Below are positions 45,265 to 57,200 of a stretch of 64,000 nt of DNA, piece by piece (within the stretch, counting starts at the first letter, position 1; each line of letters starts with the position of its first letter). The position numbers were made by a program, and so were the translations under genes. The notes under the pieces were generated by a model that saw nothing but the letters and a program-made list of their open reading frames with translations, searched no databases and had not been told where the DNA came from. The DNA comes from Mikania micrantha (Eukaryota > Streptophyta > Magnoliopsida > Asterales > Asteraceae). Where the stretch lies: assembly GCA_009363875.1 (NCBI GenBank), contig CM018692.1:88812137-88876136 (forward strand). The letters are read 5' to 3'.

Positions 45265-46364
45265 TAACAACAAGGTTTATAACAAAAGAGTTTATAAAAA
45301 TCATTTATTTAAAGGTGTTTATCCTTCATAAATACGTTTGAATAAATCTGTTACAAAAAGTTCAAAGATCCTTTATAAAACCTTTTTAGTGAAAAGAGTT
45401 TAATAGTTGATAATTCCTTTAAAACAGTTGATGAATCCCTAGGATTCGTAAAATGAACCCGTAATGTTTATAAGAATAAACAGACCTTGTGTAATGAAAT
45501 ATGATTGTAAACAATTGGTTTGATCACGTGTTCCACCCAAAACAGTTATAAAACAGTAAAAGAGGGGCTAATGTTCTCACCTGTCTGCAGTAGACTCTGA
45601 ACTAAAACAGATAGCAAGTAGCAAACAGGACTTTAATTGATTCCTATAACATTGTAATCATACATAAGATATAGGATTTATAATTGTATAAACTTTGATT
45701 CATTGATTGACTTGTGTTCCCTTGAGATTGATTATCACATGATAAATTGTTCTCATGATTATGATTGTTGTGCAAACTTGAAAGTTATGATTTGAATCAC
45801 TTGATTGATCATGGGTCCAAGAAACGAATATGAGATGTTCCATTGTGCATAAATCTTATGCATAAAATGATAATTTTTTGCGAATTTGATAACCATTGAT
45901 TAACATGACTTATGAAAAGATGTTCCAATTGTTTAAGTTCTTGTGATTGTGAATTGATCCCATGATTAGGTTAAGTTGCAACTTAAACCAACTAAGATCA
46001 AATTACAATCATTTTGAGTTGTGGCCTACAATGGGCCTTAAGCCCATAATTATGATAATAGGCTTAATTGGAGGTCCATGGGCCACTTTGGTTACCAATG
46101 GGCCAATTGAATATGATGTTGGCCCAATAACATGTATATAAGCCTTGTAACACGCCCAAGCTAATATCGAGCTAATTGGATCATAATGAGCCGTATGGGC
46201 TTGGATTTGGGCTTAATGGATTTAGTTGGGCCAATTAAATATCCTCATGGTCCAAACTATCTCAATTGTGCTTGATTTAAACATATGGGCCAAGTCGTTA
46301 ATGGAATTGAGCCTTGTAGCATTGGGTTGGGCCGAATGGGTTTGGGCTGCCACCTTAGGCAGCG

Positions 46365-47000
46365 AACCCTTCATGTTGATGGCCTAAGGTTCGGCTATCA
46401 AGGGTTGATATGCGAGGGTTCGTTGGTCATGGTCCTCAAAAAGGCTCGGCTGTAAGCCAAGGGTTCGTGAAGGTTGGCCATGAAGTGGAGGGTTCGTTAT
46501 CCCCCTAAGGTTCGCAGAAAGTTCGTCCAAAGTGTAGGGTTCGTAGGCATGGTTCGGGAATGATACACAAGATTCGGCTACATGAAGGTTCGCTGAGTGA
46601 ATGATGGTGCGCTTGACATTCATAGGTTCGGTGAAAGGGACTAGGGTTCGGCAGGCGAGGCTGATAACAGAACGAACCATTCAAGGTTCGTTATGATTTG
46701 CTACTGCATGAAGGTTCGCTGCATTCCAGAAACATCGGCTGGCTAACTGGTTCGGCCATGCATGTTTACATGTAGGGTTCGCTATTCACACATGGTTCGT
46801 CTGTGATGACTCTCGATTCAACGGTTCGCCTGGGCTGATGATGGTTCGTGAGATAGCTGGTTCGGCAAGGGCTTGTGAGTCCCCTAGGGTTCGGCTGGTA
46901 ACCCAACGAACCATGCATGGTTCGCTTAGGTTCGCTATGTGCTCAAGGGTTCGGCCAGGAAACCTTTATGGTTCGGCTTCGTGCTGTATGCATCGAACCC
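46365..47000 (-). repeat. CGAACC word array (3' LTR)
   Basis: More than twenty CGAACC words (seen as GGTTCG on the plus strand) in ~640 bp, irregularly spaced. It lies between the donor-like 47192 and 45580 signals. Confidence 0.85.
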
Positions 47001-47409
47001 TCCCGAACCTGTCATCCTCATCATCAGCTTCATCGAATCCAGGTTATTCCAAATCGGTTTACACCATATGAGTAACCAGAACCACGATCGAACCATTATG
47101 CTTTGAACTAAAGAAGGAATAGCCGGCTAAAACTCACGTTCGCATAACAACACCCAAAAACCCTAATTTCTAGATTTTTCAAGCGTAAATACCTCGACTT
47201 TGGCCGGCTGATCTCGCTGATTTCTTGTACTTCTGTGTAGAGGATGTCGGGAGCTACGCGTGGACACCAAGAATGACGAAATCCGTTGAGAAATAAGCGA
47301 GATACGAACGTTTAAAGTTGGTTTTCTAGAGAGAGAGTGGCTTGAACGAAAATTTAGAGAGAGAAAGTGTTGTAGGTGAAATAAATGAGATAAATGATCT
47401 CATTCAAGG

Positions 47410-47418
47410 CTTTTATAG
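47410..47418 (-). promoter_or_regulatory. TATA box of the 3' LTR
   Basis: CTATAAAAG on the minus strand is followed by CATTTATTTCACC and a TTTCTCTCTC start-like tract. The 5' LTR has the same box at 57371-57379. Confidence 0.65.
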
Positions 47419-48052
47419 CCCGTGTGGTATTCGGGTCCGTTTCGGTCGCTCGGTTCGCGTTTCCGGAACGTAACGCGTATTTTACGCGGTTTAAAATAAA
47501 AGGTTTATTAAACTCAAATAAATGATGAGTTTCAAAATTGTAAAAATATAAAATAATTAATTTAATTATTTTTACTCTTCGTGTGTTGCCAGATCGTTAA
47601 ACATTCACAATTACGTGTATACCCGCAATCGCGTACGTTTTTCGATCGTATTAATTATTTAAAGCCGTTTAATCATAATTATAAGTTCAACATTCGTATC
47701 ATTATGGATCGTCACCCATAACTATACTCAGTCTCGCTTACGTATTACGACTCTTGTTGAATTAATTGTCATAATATTCGTCTTAACACTACGCACCAAC
47801 ACTATCCTGTTACACCGAACGCAGTATATATATATGGCTCACTCTCGCTGCCCACCACTGTTTCGATATAACATTACACTGTTCTTGCCTAGTGAACTCG
47901 ACTGTAAATAAATAATACATACTTGTTAAGTAATAAAGATTCTAACACACAAGCACATAATGAACACATGAATCACATTGATTTTCTGAACATTGACACA
48001 CACTGTTCTAACACTGTTTACGACTACCATGACTAAATGCACAAATGTTACA

Positions 48053-48062
48053 GTCTCCCCTA
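48053..48062 (-). promoter_or_regulatory. Polypurine tract
   Basis: AGGGGAGAC-type purine run on the minus strand directly before the 3' LTR start. It primes plus-strand synthesis. Confidence 0.8.
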
Positions 48063-48085
48063 GTTAAGGGAATTTCGTCCCGAAA

Positions 48086-49105
48086 TTAACTAGCCGAAGA
48101 TACTGTAAAAAGATGAGGGTACTTAAGCTTCATCTGGTCTTCACGTTCCCAGGTAAACTCAGCACCGCGTTTGCCCTCCCATCGTACCTTTACGATCGGG
48201 ATACGGCTGCGTTTAAGTTTCTTGACCCCATGATCCATGATTTCAACAGGACATTCTATGAATTGCATGTTGTTTTGAATCTGTATGTCTTCCAGTGAAA
48301 TCTGAACATCATGATCTGCCAAGCATTTCTTAAGATTCGATACATGAAAAGTATCGTGAACATTGCTTAGCTCCACTGGAAGTTTGAGTTTGTAGGCTAC
48401 GGGACCAATCCGTTCCAGGATCTCAAAAGGTCCAACGTACCTTGGTGCAAGTTTCCCTTTCTTCCCGAATCGGACAACGCCTTTCCAGGGAGAAACCTTG
48501 AGTAATACTCGGTCACCGACTTGAAACTCAAGCGGTTTCCGACGTCGATCAGCATAACTCTTTTTCCGATCTCGTGCGGCCTTAAGCCGTGACTGAATGA
48601 TTGTGATTTTGTCTGATGTTTCCTGAATGAGTTCTGGTCCTACGACCTGTGAGTCACCAATCTCGGTCCAGCAGACCGGTGATCGGCACTTTCTACCATA
48701 TAGAGCTTCGAATGGTGCACATTGAATGCTCGTATGATAGCTATTGTTATATGAAAACTCAATGAGTGGGAGATGAGTGTCCCAACTTCCACCGAAGTCA
48801 ATGACACAAGAACGAAGCATGTCCTCGAGTGTTTGGATAGTCCTTTCGCTTTGACCATCGGTTTGGGGATGATACGCCGTGCTAAGATTAACACGCGTTC
48901 CCAAAGCCTTTTGCAATGATTGCCAAAAGCGAGAAGTGAAACGACTATCACGATCAGAAATGATTGATGTTGGTGTACCATGACGTGCAATGATTTCGTT
49001 GATGTACAGAGTAGATAGCTTCTCCATCTTGTAATCCTCTCGGATAGGGAGAAAATGAGCAGATTTGGTGAGTCGATCAACGATCACCCAAATCGAATCG
49101 AAACC
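48086..49105 (-). CDS. Distal part of gag-pol: integrase core and chromodomain-like tail
   Basis: This is in the same frame as the 1175-codon ORF above it, separated only by one TGA codon at 49106-49108. The first Met is at 49087. It shows VDRLTKSAHFLPI, ISDRDSRFTSRFW and TDGQSERTIQTLEDMLR (D, D, E catalytic residues of retroviral-type integrase), FEALYGRKCRSPVCW, a C-terminal domain with FQVGDRVLLKVSPWKG, and the Tekay-type tail with FHVSNLKKCL, EIMDHGVKKLKRSRIP and TWEREDQM. It ends with TVSSAS. As a separate ORF it would not be translated efficiently. It is best read as the end of the interrupted polyprotein. Confidence 0.92.
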   Translation of the reverse strand, partial: GFDSIWVIVDRLTKSAHFLPIREDYKMEKLSTLYINEIIARHGTPTSIISDRDSRFTSRFWQSLQKALGTRVNLSTAYHPQTDGQSERTIQTLEDMLRSCVIDFGGSWDTHLPLIEFSYNNSYHTSIQCAPFEALYGRKCRSPVCWTEIGDSQVVGPELIQETSDKITIIQSRLKAARDRKKSYADRRRKPLEFQVGDRVLLKVSPWKGVVRFGKKGKLAPRYVGPFEILERIGPVAYKLKLPVELSNVHDTFHVSNLKKCLADHDVQISLEDIQIQNNMQFIECPVEIMDHGVKKLKRSRIPIVKVRWEGKRGAEFTWEREDQMKLKYPHLFTVSSAS

Positions 49106-52100
49106 TCACGGAGTTCTCGGCAACTTAGTTATGAAATCCATGGAAATTTGCTCCCATTTCCATTGAGGAATTTCAGGTTGCTGCAGAAGTCCCGAAGGCT
49201 TTTGATGTTCTGCTTTGACTTTTGAATAAGTAATACATTTTCCCACGTACAGTGCTATGTCTTTCTTCATTCCCGGCCACCAGTAAGATGTCCTCAAGTC
49301 CTGATACATCTTGTCGGCTCCAGGATGAACTGAGTATCGCGACTTATGAGCCTCATCACAGATGAGTGTGCGCAATTCTTCAGACTTCGGAATACAAATA
49401 CGACCATTGAGATATAACACCCCATCAGCTCGAGGTTCTAGTTTCTTCTCAATACCACAATCCAAGTCTGTCTTGAGTTGATTGTTTGTTACTACTTGTT
49501 GTTGTGCAATACGAATCAAGTCTTTCAAGTTTGGCTGTGTGTTGATCTCCATGGCTCTTACACGAATTGGTTTGACTGGTTCCTTGCGACTAAGAGCATC
49601 CGCCACCACGTTGGCTTTACCCGGATGGTAACGAATCTCGCAGTCGTAATCAGTTAGAAGCTCAACCCAACGTCGTTGTCTCATGTTGAGTTCTTTCTGA
49701 TTGAGAATGTGTTGCAGGCTCTTGTGGTCTGTATAGATAACACATTTAGTACCATACAGGTAGTGTCTCCAAATCTTCAATGCAAAGACCACAGCCCCTA
49801 ACTCAAGGTCATGAGTAGTGTAATTCTTCTCGTGAACCTTGAGTTGTCTTGAAGCATACGCAATGACCTTGTCCCGTTGCATAAGTACACAACCGAGACC
49901 AAGGTTTGAAGTATCACAGTAGACAATGAAATCATCACTGCCTTCTAGAAGACTAAGGATAGGGGAGTTGCATAACTTCTGTTTAAGAAGTTGAAATGCA
50001 TCTTCCTGTTTCTGTCCCCATATAAACACTTGACTTTTCTGAGTTAGTGTGGTAAGTGGCAAGGCTATCTTAGAGAAGTTTGCAATGAATCTTCTGTAAT
50101 AACCTGCCAAACCCAGAAATGAACGAATCTCTGTTGGAGTAGATGGGGTAGTCCAGTTCTTAATCGCCTCAATCTTTGCCGGATCTACATGTATCCCATC
50201 TTTGTTTATGACATGTCCTAAGAAGTGAACCTCCTTTAGCCAAAATTCACACTTTGAGAATTTAGCATAAAGTTGTTCCTCTCTTAGTAGTTCCAAGACT
50301 TTCTTCAAATGATCCTCATGTTCTTGTTCCGTCTTTGAATAGATCAGTATATCGTCAATAAAGACGATCACAAACTGATCTAAATACGGCCTGCAGACTC
50401 GATTCATCAAGTCCATGAACACTGCGGGTGCATTGGTCAGCCCAAATGGCATAACCACAAACTCATAGTGTCCATATCGAGTCCTAAAAGCAGTCTTTGG
50501 TATATCCTCATCATTTACTCTTAACTGATGATACCCGGACCGTAAATCAATCTTAGAGAAGCAAGTTGCTCCCTGCAATTGATCAAACAGATCATCGATC
50601 CTGGGCAGAGGATATCTATTCTTGATTGTCAACTTGTTCAGCTCACGATAGTCGATGCACATACGAAATGAACCGTCTTTCTTTTTGACAAAGAGAACCG
50701 GAGCTCCCCATGGGGAGAAACTCGGTCTTATGAAACCTTTGTCTAAAAGTTCTTGAAGCTGACTAGACAGTTCTTGCATCTCGGACGGTGCTAATCGATA
50801 CGGTGCCTTCGCCACTGGGTTTGCTCCAGGGACGAGATCAATTCTAAACTCCACTTGTCGGACTGGTGGTAGTCCAGGCAAGTCTTCTGGAAATATGTCT
50901 GGATAATCTTTGATAACTGGGACATCTCCAACTGCTTTCTTTTCCGGTTTCTTTTCCACCACGTGAGCTAGGAAAGCACAATATTTCTTCTTCAAGTACT
51001 TCCTCGCCTTGATGCATGATACCATCTTCAATCCGCGGCATGGTTTCTCGCCGTAGACTATCACCGTTTTGCCGGACGGTAAGGGAATTCGGATATGTTT
51101 CTCATAGCATACGATTTCAGCATTGTTTTTGGATAACCAATCCATTCCTATCACAACTTCGAAACTTCCAAGTGTCATAGGAATAAGGTCGATGAGAAAA
51201 GAATGGTCGTTTAATCTTAATTCACAACCATGGATTATGGAATCTACAACTATAGTCTTACCATTTGCTACTTCTACAGTATAGGGAGCAGTAAGTATAG
51301 ATAGTTGCATATCAAGCAAAGAGACAGTATGAGCAGAGATAAAACTTTTATCAGCACCAGTATCGAATATGATAGAAACATAGTGATCATTGATAAGAAA
51401 TGTACCCGTGATGACTGCCGGCTCTTCACGTGCTTCAGCAGTTCCAATAACAAAAGCACGAGCAGCAGCAGTATTGTTGTTAAGTTTTGGACATTGGTTT
51501 CTGAAGTGTCCCTCTGCTCCACAATTATAACAGGCTCTTCCACCTGTAGCAGTAGTGGTTGTGGTAGCAGTTGTTGCAGCAGCAAGATGAGCAGATCGAC
51601 ATGTAGCCGCCAAGTGTCCCATACGCCCACATTTGAGACACTTTCTGCATGGAGTGTTGGGTAGATGATGATACTGGCATTTGGTGCAAAGTGGAAACGG
51701 GCCAGTGTAAGGCTTTCTGGCATTAGCCGGTTGTGGCATAGCAGTAATGGGTGTAGCATGAGTAGGTGTAGCTGCAGTCAACGCTGCAAAGTTCTTGATC
51801 GTTTTTGGCTTCTTCTTCTTGTGATGGTGCTGTTCAGGCTTCTTGCCTTCTTCAATCTGAGCTCTCTTGAATCCCTTTCGGGTGAGCACTCCAGACTTCA
51901 CATACTCTTCAGTAAGAGTAGCACCAAGTTGAATGGCTGCCTCCAAAGTAGTAGGGTTATTACCCATGACAGTTCCCCTGACTACTAAGGGTAGACCTTC
52001 AATGTACTTCTCTATCCTGCGGGATAGAGGAGTAACCAAATGGGGTACCAGAATGCACAACTCATGGAATCGAGTTGTATACTTTGCGTTCTCCCCACTA

Positions 52101-52633
52101 TCTTGCACCAGATTCCACATCTCTACCTCGAGTTTCTTCAGTTCATGACGTGGACAAAACTTCTCCATGAGTAAGTTCTTGAAACCGTCCCACGGTAAAG
52201 CTAAAGCGACTTCGCGTCCTCTGGTGTTCTTCTCAGAATTCCACCAGGTGAGTGCGCCCTTATGAAAAGCGCTTGAGGCCATCTTAACCCTCAGATTTTC
52301 AGGACATCCAGTGAAGTCGAGAATATCTTCAATGCTTTCTAGCCATTGCAGTAGGCCAGTAGCTCCTTCAGTCCCAGAGTACTTAGGAGGCTTAGCATCG
52401 TTGAACTGCTTGAATGTGAAGTTAGCAGTTCCAGTGTGATTGGTGTTGGAGTTGTTTGCTGAGTCACTGGTACTCCCCCGAAGATTCTGGGTGATATCAG
52501 TGACCATACCCGGAATCACATCCCGCATATGAACAGCGATAGCTCGAGCAATCTTATTGATCTCATCATCATTACCACTTGTCGATCCCCCAGCATTAGG
52601 GTCACGTCGAGGCATTCTACGAATAGAAGCCAC
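49106..52633 (-). CDS. gag-pol: Gag-Pol polyprotein of the full-length Gypsy element, stop before integrase core
   Basis: 1175 residues. Gag domain about 75-240. Zinc cluster CTKCQYHHLPNTPCRKC from 316. CCHC knuckles at 332-345 and 368-381. Protease with FDTGAD (Asp424). RT with CIDYRELNK (from 659) and FIDD (758-761). RNase H with Asp907, Glu944, Asp969 and Asp1012. Integrase zinc domain with His1096 and His1103, Cys1133, but Tyr1136 where the last Cys is expected. The frame ends at TGA after KLPRTP. The likely true start is Met7 (MPRRDPN, 52615), just after acceptor-like TTCTATTCGTAG. This is the machinery for copy-and-paste transposition: capsid, cDNA synthesis and integration. No env ORF is present. 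Confidence 0.96.
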   Translation of the reverse strand: MASIRRMPRRDPNAGGSTSGNDDEINKIARAIAVHMRDVIPGMVTDITQNLRGSTSDSANNSNTNHTGTANFTFKQFNDAKPPKYSGTEGATGLLQWLESIEDILDFTGCPENLRVKMASSAFHKGALTWWNSEKNTRGREVALALPWDGFKNLLMEKFCPRHELKKLEVEMWNLVQDSGENAKYTTRFHELCILVPHLVTPLSRRIEKYIEGLPLVVRGTVMGNNPTTLEAAIQLGATLTEEYVKSGVLTRKGFKRAQIEEGKKPEQHHHKKKKPKTIKNFAALTAATPTHATPITAMPQPANARKPYTGPFPLCTKCQYHHLPNTPCRKCLKCGRMGHLAATCRSAHLAAATTATTTTTATGGRACYNCGAEGHFRNQCPKLNNNTAAARAFVIGTAEAREEPAVITGTFLINDHYVSIIFDTGADKSFISAHTVSLLDMQLSILTAPYTVEVANGKTIVVDSIIHGCELRLNDHSFLIDLIPMTLGSFEVVIGMDWLSKNNAEIVCYEKHIRIPLPSGKTVIVYGEKPCRGLKMVSCIKARKYLKKKYCAFLAHVVEKKPEKKAVGDVPVIKDYPDIFPEDLPGLPPVRQVEFRIDLVPGANPVAKAPYRLAPSEMQELSSQLQELLDKGFIRPSFSPWGAPVLFVKKKDGSFRMCIDYRELNKLTIKNRYPLPRIDDLFDQLQGATCFSKIDLRSGYHQLRVNDEDIPKTAFRTRYGHYEFVVMPFGLTNAPAVFMDLMNRVCRPYLDQFVIVFIDDILIYSKTEQEHEDHLKKVLELLREEQLYAKFSKCEFWLKEVHFLGHVINKDGIHVDPAKIEAIKNWTTPSTPTEIRSFLGLAGYYRRFIANFSKIALPLTTLTQKSQVFIWGQKQEDAFQLLKQKLCNSPILSLLEGSDDFIVYCDTSNLGLGCVLMQRDKVIAYASRQLKVHEKNYTTHDLELGAVVFALKIWRHYLYGTKCVIYTDHKSLQHILNQKELNMRQRRWVELLTDYDCEIRYHPGKANVVADALSRKEPVKPIRVRAMEINTQPNLKDLIRIAQQQVVTNNQLKTDLDCGIEKKLEPRADGVLYLNGRICIPKSEELRTLICDEAHKSRYSVHPGADKMYQDLRTSYWWPGMKKDIALYVGKCITYSKVKAEHQKPSGLLQQPEIPQWKWEQISMDFITKLPRTP

Positions 52634-54239
52634 AAGCGGGTCAGTAATGAGGAAGGATACAATTGAATTTTCATGATAAGGTCAGTAATATATCCATACT
52701 ACTAGTATTATCATTCAATTGTAATATGATCCAGTACACATATAAGTTATCAACTTATTTGCATACTTATCATGTGAATATGTACGATGTCTCATGATCT
52801 CACCACCAAATCTACACACTGACACTTTCCCGATATACCGAAAACAGCTTATATATAGGGCTCACTCTCGCTGCCCACCACCGTTTCGATATACCACGAT
52901 CATGCCCTTGCTAGCATTTGGCAACACATTTGTACTGATTCCCAAGTGTGTTCCATTGATTAAGAATCTCATGTTCTTTGATCAACTTGAACTATGATTG
53001 ATTCCATGATTGAACTATGATTATGTTATGCGTGCACCTACTAACAGTTGTTAACATGTAGAACTAAATCATACGTGTGCTCTACATTTTTCTTGTTAAC
53101 TATGTTAGTAAGTACTAATGATGTAATCACTTAAGAATTTCACTTAAGGTTTACATTTAAAGAATGTTCACAACTTGATTGATTCACCATAATGTTTGGT
53201 TCATCCAAGTTTGAATTGCACTATGATTTGATTCACCAATGATTGTTTCCCAAATGTTTGTATTCCATGTGTTTGACTAACTTTCAATGATTCCAGTTGA
53301 TCCCGAATCCTTACTCCAAATACAAACGCCGGATTCCCCCTAACATACTGAAATAAGCTTACATATAGGGTAAGCTCTCACCGACCCACCACTTACCTCA
53401 GCACATCAGCGTTAATCCGCCGTTGGCATTTGGAGCTAAGATTCCAACTCTTGATTGATTGTTTCATGATTTCTCTTGTTCTGTGACTATGATGATGATT
53501 ATGTAAACCATGGTTCTTAATTTACTTAGAAATTAAAACCTTAGGTTTCTGTATATGTGTCCTAGGTTAATTTAACCTAGGTTCCCAATACTTACCGTAT
53601 TGAGTATAATGATCTCCTGTGAGAACTTCAACTAAAGAATACTGTTACACAGATTCTAAGTTATAAAGTTCCTATGATAATGAACACCTGATAATGATCA
53701 CATGACAAGGATTTCAATTCAAGACTCTAAACTAATAGATCTTGTCCTTTGAATTCCTATAATGAATATGACAAGGATTTCAAATCAAGACTCTAAATTA
53801 ATAGATCTTGACCTTTGAATTCCTATAATGAATATGGCAAGGATTTCAAATCAAGACTCTAAATTAATAGATCTTGACCTTTGAATTCCTATAATGAATA
53901 TGACAAGGACTTTAGATCAAAGATATAAATCTTTGCCTCTAAATCCTATAATGATCTCTGTGTGAGAATTTCAGATCAAAGATACTAAGAATACAGATGC
54001 TTGCCTCTGAAATCCTTAAATGCATATGTGTGAGAATTTAATTCGGTTTCTAAAATTATAGAATTCCGATTCAAATTCTTTGACTCGATATCTAATCTTA
54101 GTAAAATATCCCTAAGATCTTTCAAGCTTGATGTAGACTTAATGCTCACTTAAGTTACTTAGATCCTAGTCCTATTAGGTAGCTTAGGTTATAGTCTAGG
54201 TCATTAAACATTGGGTTTTTCCTAGTTCTCTACAACCTT
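52634..54239 (-). other. Leader of the full-length element
   Basis: 1.6 kb without coding potential lies between the primer site and gag. It holds two cassettes in sense orientation (52847-52885 and 53355-53393: GTGGTGGGC...CCCTATATATAAGC and GGTGGGTCGG...CCCTATATGTAAGC) and a 66-bp tandem repeat. It ends with an acceptor-like sequence at gag. It may be an intron of the 5' UTR. Confidence 0.65.
53702..53965 (-). repeat. 66-bp tandem repeat, about four copies
   Basis: ATGACAAGGATTTCAAATCA-type units start at 53702, 53768, 53834 and 53900, an exact 66-bp step, with the last units decaying. Reading on the plus strand each ends CTTTGAATTCCTATAATGAAT. Confidence 0.9.
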
Positions 54240-54252
54240 GGCTCTGATACCA
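54240..54252 (-). promoter_or_regulatory. Primer-binding site, initiator-Met tRNA
   Basis: TGGTATCAGAGCC on the minus strand, three bases from the 5' LTR end at 54256. Confidence 0.95.
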
Positions 54253-54255
54253 ACC

Positions 54256-57200
54256 TGTCACACCCCTGCGCCGCGTGCGGAATCCACGGCACGGTGACGT
54301 ATGAACAGTTGAATCATGCACAAGTGTTGAATAAGAACAACCACAACGGATTACTAGGTTTCATAATGTTAAGACAATTGTTTAGTTACAGACAGCTATC
54401 TACCAAAAGAAAGACAACTACAGACCCAAAATATAGTTACAAAATAAGACTTCAAACAAGACAATTAAACAATCAGGATTTAGTGTGTTTCTAATCCATC
54501 CTCGCATGTTTCTTCATCTTGTTCTATCTTAGAATGGTCTCCTTAGTTGTCCCTGAGAATGTCTTAAACCTGATTACCTGAAACACGTGAAAAGTAACTG
54601 TCAACTACAGACGTAGTTGGTGAGAACAATAGGTTTAAACATTTGTAAACATGAATACATGATTTAAGGCATAGGTAAGTTAAAGCAACAAAAGATTCAC
54701 ACGGATGAGCTGCAACCCAAACTAACATCAAGTAAGAAAATGAGAGTAAACAGTCCAATCACTGTTCGCACGAAAGCCAACATATAATATCAGGTCCCAA
54801 ACCACGTTTGGAGTTAGATTATGTATAGCAATTTTGAAAACCATAATGACACCAGACCTGCAGTTAGCTTTTAAAACAAATTTAAAAGCTAACTCCATCC
54901 TGGATAAGAACCAATGTGTCCGCTTTCCCTTGTTAATGAATATGATACTTGATGCTTTTACAAGTTTGTTTACAACAATAGACACCATGTTTCTGAATCT
55001 TACTTTAACCAAATGTGTTAATGCCTTATTTGATAACATGAGTTGAAAACCTATATTTAATTCCACAAATTAAATCCTTTGTTTTGAATACCATGAAATA
55101 AATCTGTTGATTTGAATACCATGAAATGAACCACTTGATTTGAATGCCATGATGTGAACCACTTGACTTGAATACCATGATGTGAACCACTTGATTTGAA
55201 TACCATGAAATAGTGACCTTGTGTAACAACAAGGTTTATAACAAAAGAGTTTATAAAAATCATTTATTTAAAGGTGTTTATCCTTCATAAATACGTTTGA
55301 ATAAATCTGTTACAAAAAGTTCAAAGATCCTTTATAAAACCTTTTTAGTGAAAAGAGTTTAATAGTTGATAATTCCTTTAAAACAGTTGATGAATCCCTA
55401 GGATTCGTAAAATGAACCCGTAATGTTTATAAGAATACACACACCTTGTGTAATGAAATATGATTGTAAACAATTGGTTTGATCACGTGTTCCACCCCAA
55501 AACAGTTATAAAACAGTAAAAGAGGGGCTAATGTTCTCACCTGTCTGCAGTAGACTCTGAACTAAAACAGATAGCAAGTAGCAAACAGGACTTCTAATTG
55601 ATTCCTATAACATTGTAATCATACATAAGATATAGGATTTATAATTGTATAAACTTTGATTCATTGATTGACTTGTGTTCCCTTGAGATTGATTATCACA
55701 TGATAACTTGTTCTCATGATTATGATTGTTGTGCAAACTTGAAAGTTATGATTTGAATCACTTGATTGATCATGGGTCCAAGAAACGAATATGAGATGTT
55801 CCATTGTGCATAAATCTTATGCATAAAATGATAATTGTTTGCGAATTTGATAACCATTGATTAACATGACTTATGAAAAGATGTTCCAATTGTTTAAGTT
55901 CTTGTGATTGTGAATTGATCCCATGATTAGGTTAAGTTGCAACTTAAACCAACTAAGATCAAATTACAATCATTTTGAGTTGTGGCCTACAATGGGCCTT
56001 AAGCCCATAATTATGATAATAGGCTTAATTGGAGGTCCATGGGCCACTTTGGTTACCAATGGGCCAATTGAATATGATGTTGGCCCAATAACATGTATAT
56101 AAGCCTTGTAACACGCCCAAGCTAATATCGAGCTAATTGGATCATAATGAGCCGTATGGGCTTGGATTTGGGCTTAATGGATTTAGTTAGGCCAATTAAA
56201 TATCCTCATGGTCCAAACTATCTCAATTGTGCTTGATTTAAACATATGGGCCAAGTCGTTAATGGAATTGAGCCTTGTAGCATTGGGTTGGGCCGAATGG
56301 GTTTGGGCTGCCACCTTAGGCAGCGAACCCTTCATGTTGATGGCCTAAGGTTCGGCTATCAAGGGTTGATATGCGAGGGTTCGTTGGTCATGGTCCTCAA
56401 AAAGGCTCGGCTGTAAGCCAAGGGTTCATGAAGGTTGGCCATGAAGTGGAGGGTTCGTTATCCCCCTAAGGTTCGCAGAAAGTTCGTCCAAAGTGTAGGG
56501 TTCGTAGGCATGGTTCGGGAATGATACACAAGATTCGGCTACATGAAGGTTCGCTGAGTGAATGATGGTGCGCTTGACATTCATAGGTTCGGTGAAACGG
56601 ACTAGGGTTCGGCAGGCGAGGCTGATAACAGAACGAACCATTCAAGGTTCGTTATGATTTGCTACTGCATGAAGGTTCGCTGCATTCCAGAAAGATCGGC
56701 TGGCTAATTGGTTCGGCCATGCATGTTTACATGTAGGGTTCGCTATTCACACATGGTTCGTCTGTGATGACTCTCGATTCAAGGGTTCGCCTGCGCTGAC
56801 GATGGTTCGTGAGATAGCTGGTTCGGCAAGGGCTTGTGAGTCCCCTAGGGTTCGGCTGGTAACCCAACGAACCATGCATGGTTCGCTTAGGTTCGCTATG
56901 TGCTCAAGGGTTCGGCCAGGAAACCTTTATGGTTCGGCTTCGTGCTGTATGCATCGAACCCTCCCGAACCTGTCATCCTCATCATCAGCTTCATCGAATC
57001 CAGGTTATTCCAAATCTGTTTACACCATATGAGTAACCAGAACCACGATCGAACCATTATGCTTTGAACTAAAGAAGGAATAGCCGGCTAAAACTCACGT
57101 TCGCATAACAACACCCAAAAACCCTAATTTCTAGATTTTTCAAGCGTAAATACCTCGACTTTGGCCGGCTGATCTCGTTGATTTCTTGTACTTCTGTGTA

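Larger units (their letters stand above)
44275..48052 (-). repeat. 3' LTR of the full-length element (3.8 kb)
   Basis: In sense orientation it starts TGTAACATTTGTGC after the polypurine tract and ends GGGGTGTGACA. It contains a cassette in U3 (47822-47862), a TATA box (47410-47418), the GTGTCCACGCGTAGCT box (47251-47273), donor-like CGAG/GTATTT (from 47192), the CGAACC array, donor-like AG/GTGAGAACATTAGCCCC (from 45580), a 28-bp tandem repeat and acceptor-like CGTGTTTCAG (AG at 44597-44598). Confidence 0.94.

Noticed and set aside
46384..46680. 98-codon open frame as a gene
   Set aside because: It lies across the CGAACC word array of an LTR. The duplicate in the other LTR is broken at a different length, and there is no known domain.
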